Translations under genes and position numbers: made by a program
Notes under the pieces: generated by a model
What the model saw: only the letters and a program-made list of their open reading frames with translations
Database searches by the model: none
Told to the model about the DNA's origin: nothing
Shown: piece by piece, positions 63,506-64,000 of the stretch
Layout of the letters: every line of letters begins with the position of its first letter
How positions within the stretch are numbered: position 1 is the stretch's first letter
NCBI GenBank assembly: GCA_963674665.2
Contig: CAXXPL010000011.1
Span: forward strand, 310,001 to 374,000
Length of the DNA stretch: 64,000 bases
DNA from: G963674665 sp963674665
GTDB lineage: Bacteria; Desulfobacterota; Desulfovibrionia; Desulfovibrionales; Desulfovibrionaceae
Reading direction: 5' to 3'

Positions 63506-64000
63506 CTATTCCCCGCTACGCGTCAGCCAGGCCTGGAACTCGGCCTTGGGCTTGTGGCCCACGCCCACCGCGCCCTTGTGCAGGTACAGACAGTAGCTCC
63601 AGTCCGGTTCGAAGCCGCTGGTGGTGGCGCTCCAGAAAGCCTGCCCCAGGCCGGAGAAGGGGTGCCCCTGAGGCAGGGCGGGGGAGTGACGCTCAGAGTC
63701 CACCAATGATTCCAGCTCGTTGATGCTGGGCAGCCGCCACGGCAGTCCGGAGCTTTGTCGCAGCCCGGCCGCCGCGTCCAGGGCCTGCTCCCAGGTGAGC
63801 CAGCGTCCCTCGGCCTCAGGGCTCTTCCGCCAGACCAGGTTGGTGAGCGGATCCCGCACATCGCCGAAGGGCAGCGGCTCGAAGCGCGTCTCCGGCCATT
63901 CGACCCCGGTGCGGAGCGCACCGTCTTGTAATGAGTCTGCGCATTCCAATGCATTTCCCCTGGTATCGAAGCAGGTCTTCTGCCCTGTACGGGGGAGCAC
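63506..64000 (-). CDS. Lcl/DUF1566 domain protein, C-terminal part
   Basis: The frame enters from the right edge; 164 residues are visible, with no convincing start in the window. It has the Lcl-type motifs FGDVRDPLTNLVWRKS, LTWEQALDAA, WRLPSINELESLVD, FWSATTSG and DWSYCLYLHKGAVGVG. Such domains (DUF1566) occur in secreted or surface proteins of Gram-negatives and share the fold of C-type lectins. Function here is unknown. Confidence 0.8.
   Translation of the reverse strand: MLPRTGQKTCFDTRGNALECADSLQDGALRTGVEWPETRFEPLPFGDVRDPLTNLVWRKSPEAEGRWLTWEQALDAAAGLRQSSGLPWRLPSINELESLVDSERHSPALPQGHPFSGLGQAFWSATTSGFEPDWSYCLYLHKGAVGVGHKPKAEFQAWLTRSGE

Overview
The window looks like chromosomal DNA of a GC-rich, motile, anaerobic deltaproteobacterium of the Desulfovibrio type (Desulfovibrionales). 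The basis is a type I-C CRISPR repeat close to the one known from Desulfovibrio vulgaris, a secreted CbiK cobaltochelatase under a cobalamin riboswitch (a Desulfovibrio trait), a YeiH-type sulfate exporter, many sensor kinases and a flagellar FlgM. This assignment is an inference; there is no rRNA or tRNA gene in the window to confirm it.

Layout. 1-11392: a type I-C CRISPR-Cas locus, entering in the 3' end of cas3, then cas5c-cas8c-cas7c-cas4-cas1-cas2, a leader, and an array of 77 repeats and 76 spacers. 11610-15614: an envelope-stress-like unit of OmpR-type regulator, sensor kinase (frameshifted at a run of nine G) and HtrA protease. 15830-18776: a periplasmic binding protein divergent from a sensor kinase. 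18797-21173: a SiaB-SiaC-diguanylate cyclase operon with a small membrane protein. 21431-26749: a small secreted protein, an acyltransferase, an EF-hand protein and a four-PAS hybrid kinase. 26943-31808: cobalamin riboswitch, CbiK, BtuCDF-like transporter and CobI/CbiL, a cobalt/corrinoid unit. 31995-39130: a Pmp3/YqaE peptide, NagZ-like GH3 enzyme, AraC regulator, EamA exporter, a secreted protein, a GNAT enzyme, and AzlCD exporter divergent from a MocR regulator. 39357-41643: a Cys-rich peptide and a rhomboid / zinc-ribbon / K+ channel operon. 41724-51415: a radical-SAM-like protein whose three cluster cysteines are replaced, a YeiH-type transporter with two small membrane proteins, a c-heme sensor kinase with an NtrC-type regulator, and an intact radical SAM enzyme. 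51495-55733: a cupin, a membrane protein, and a decayed kinase plus binding-protein operon. 56203-64000: FlgM behind a sigma-28 promoter, ComEC, a large secreted protein, ThiL, a membrane protein, a cereblon-type CULT protein, and the edge of an Lcl/DUF1566 protein.

Most notable: a protein at 62894-63382 whose zinc cysteines and three tryptophans have the exact spacing of the thalidomide-binding CULT domain of cereblon; a radical SAM homologue (41724-42749) with the CX3CX2C motif replaced in register by Ser/Gly/Ser; a 125-bp three-hairpin element present twice (13932-14056 and 42794-42919); and a sensor kinase with a CXXCH heme motif next to a sulfate exporter. No wholly new multi-gene system can be proven from sequence alone.
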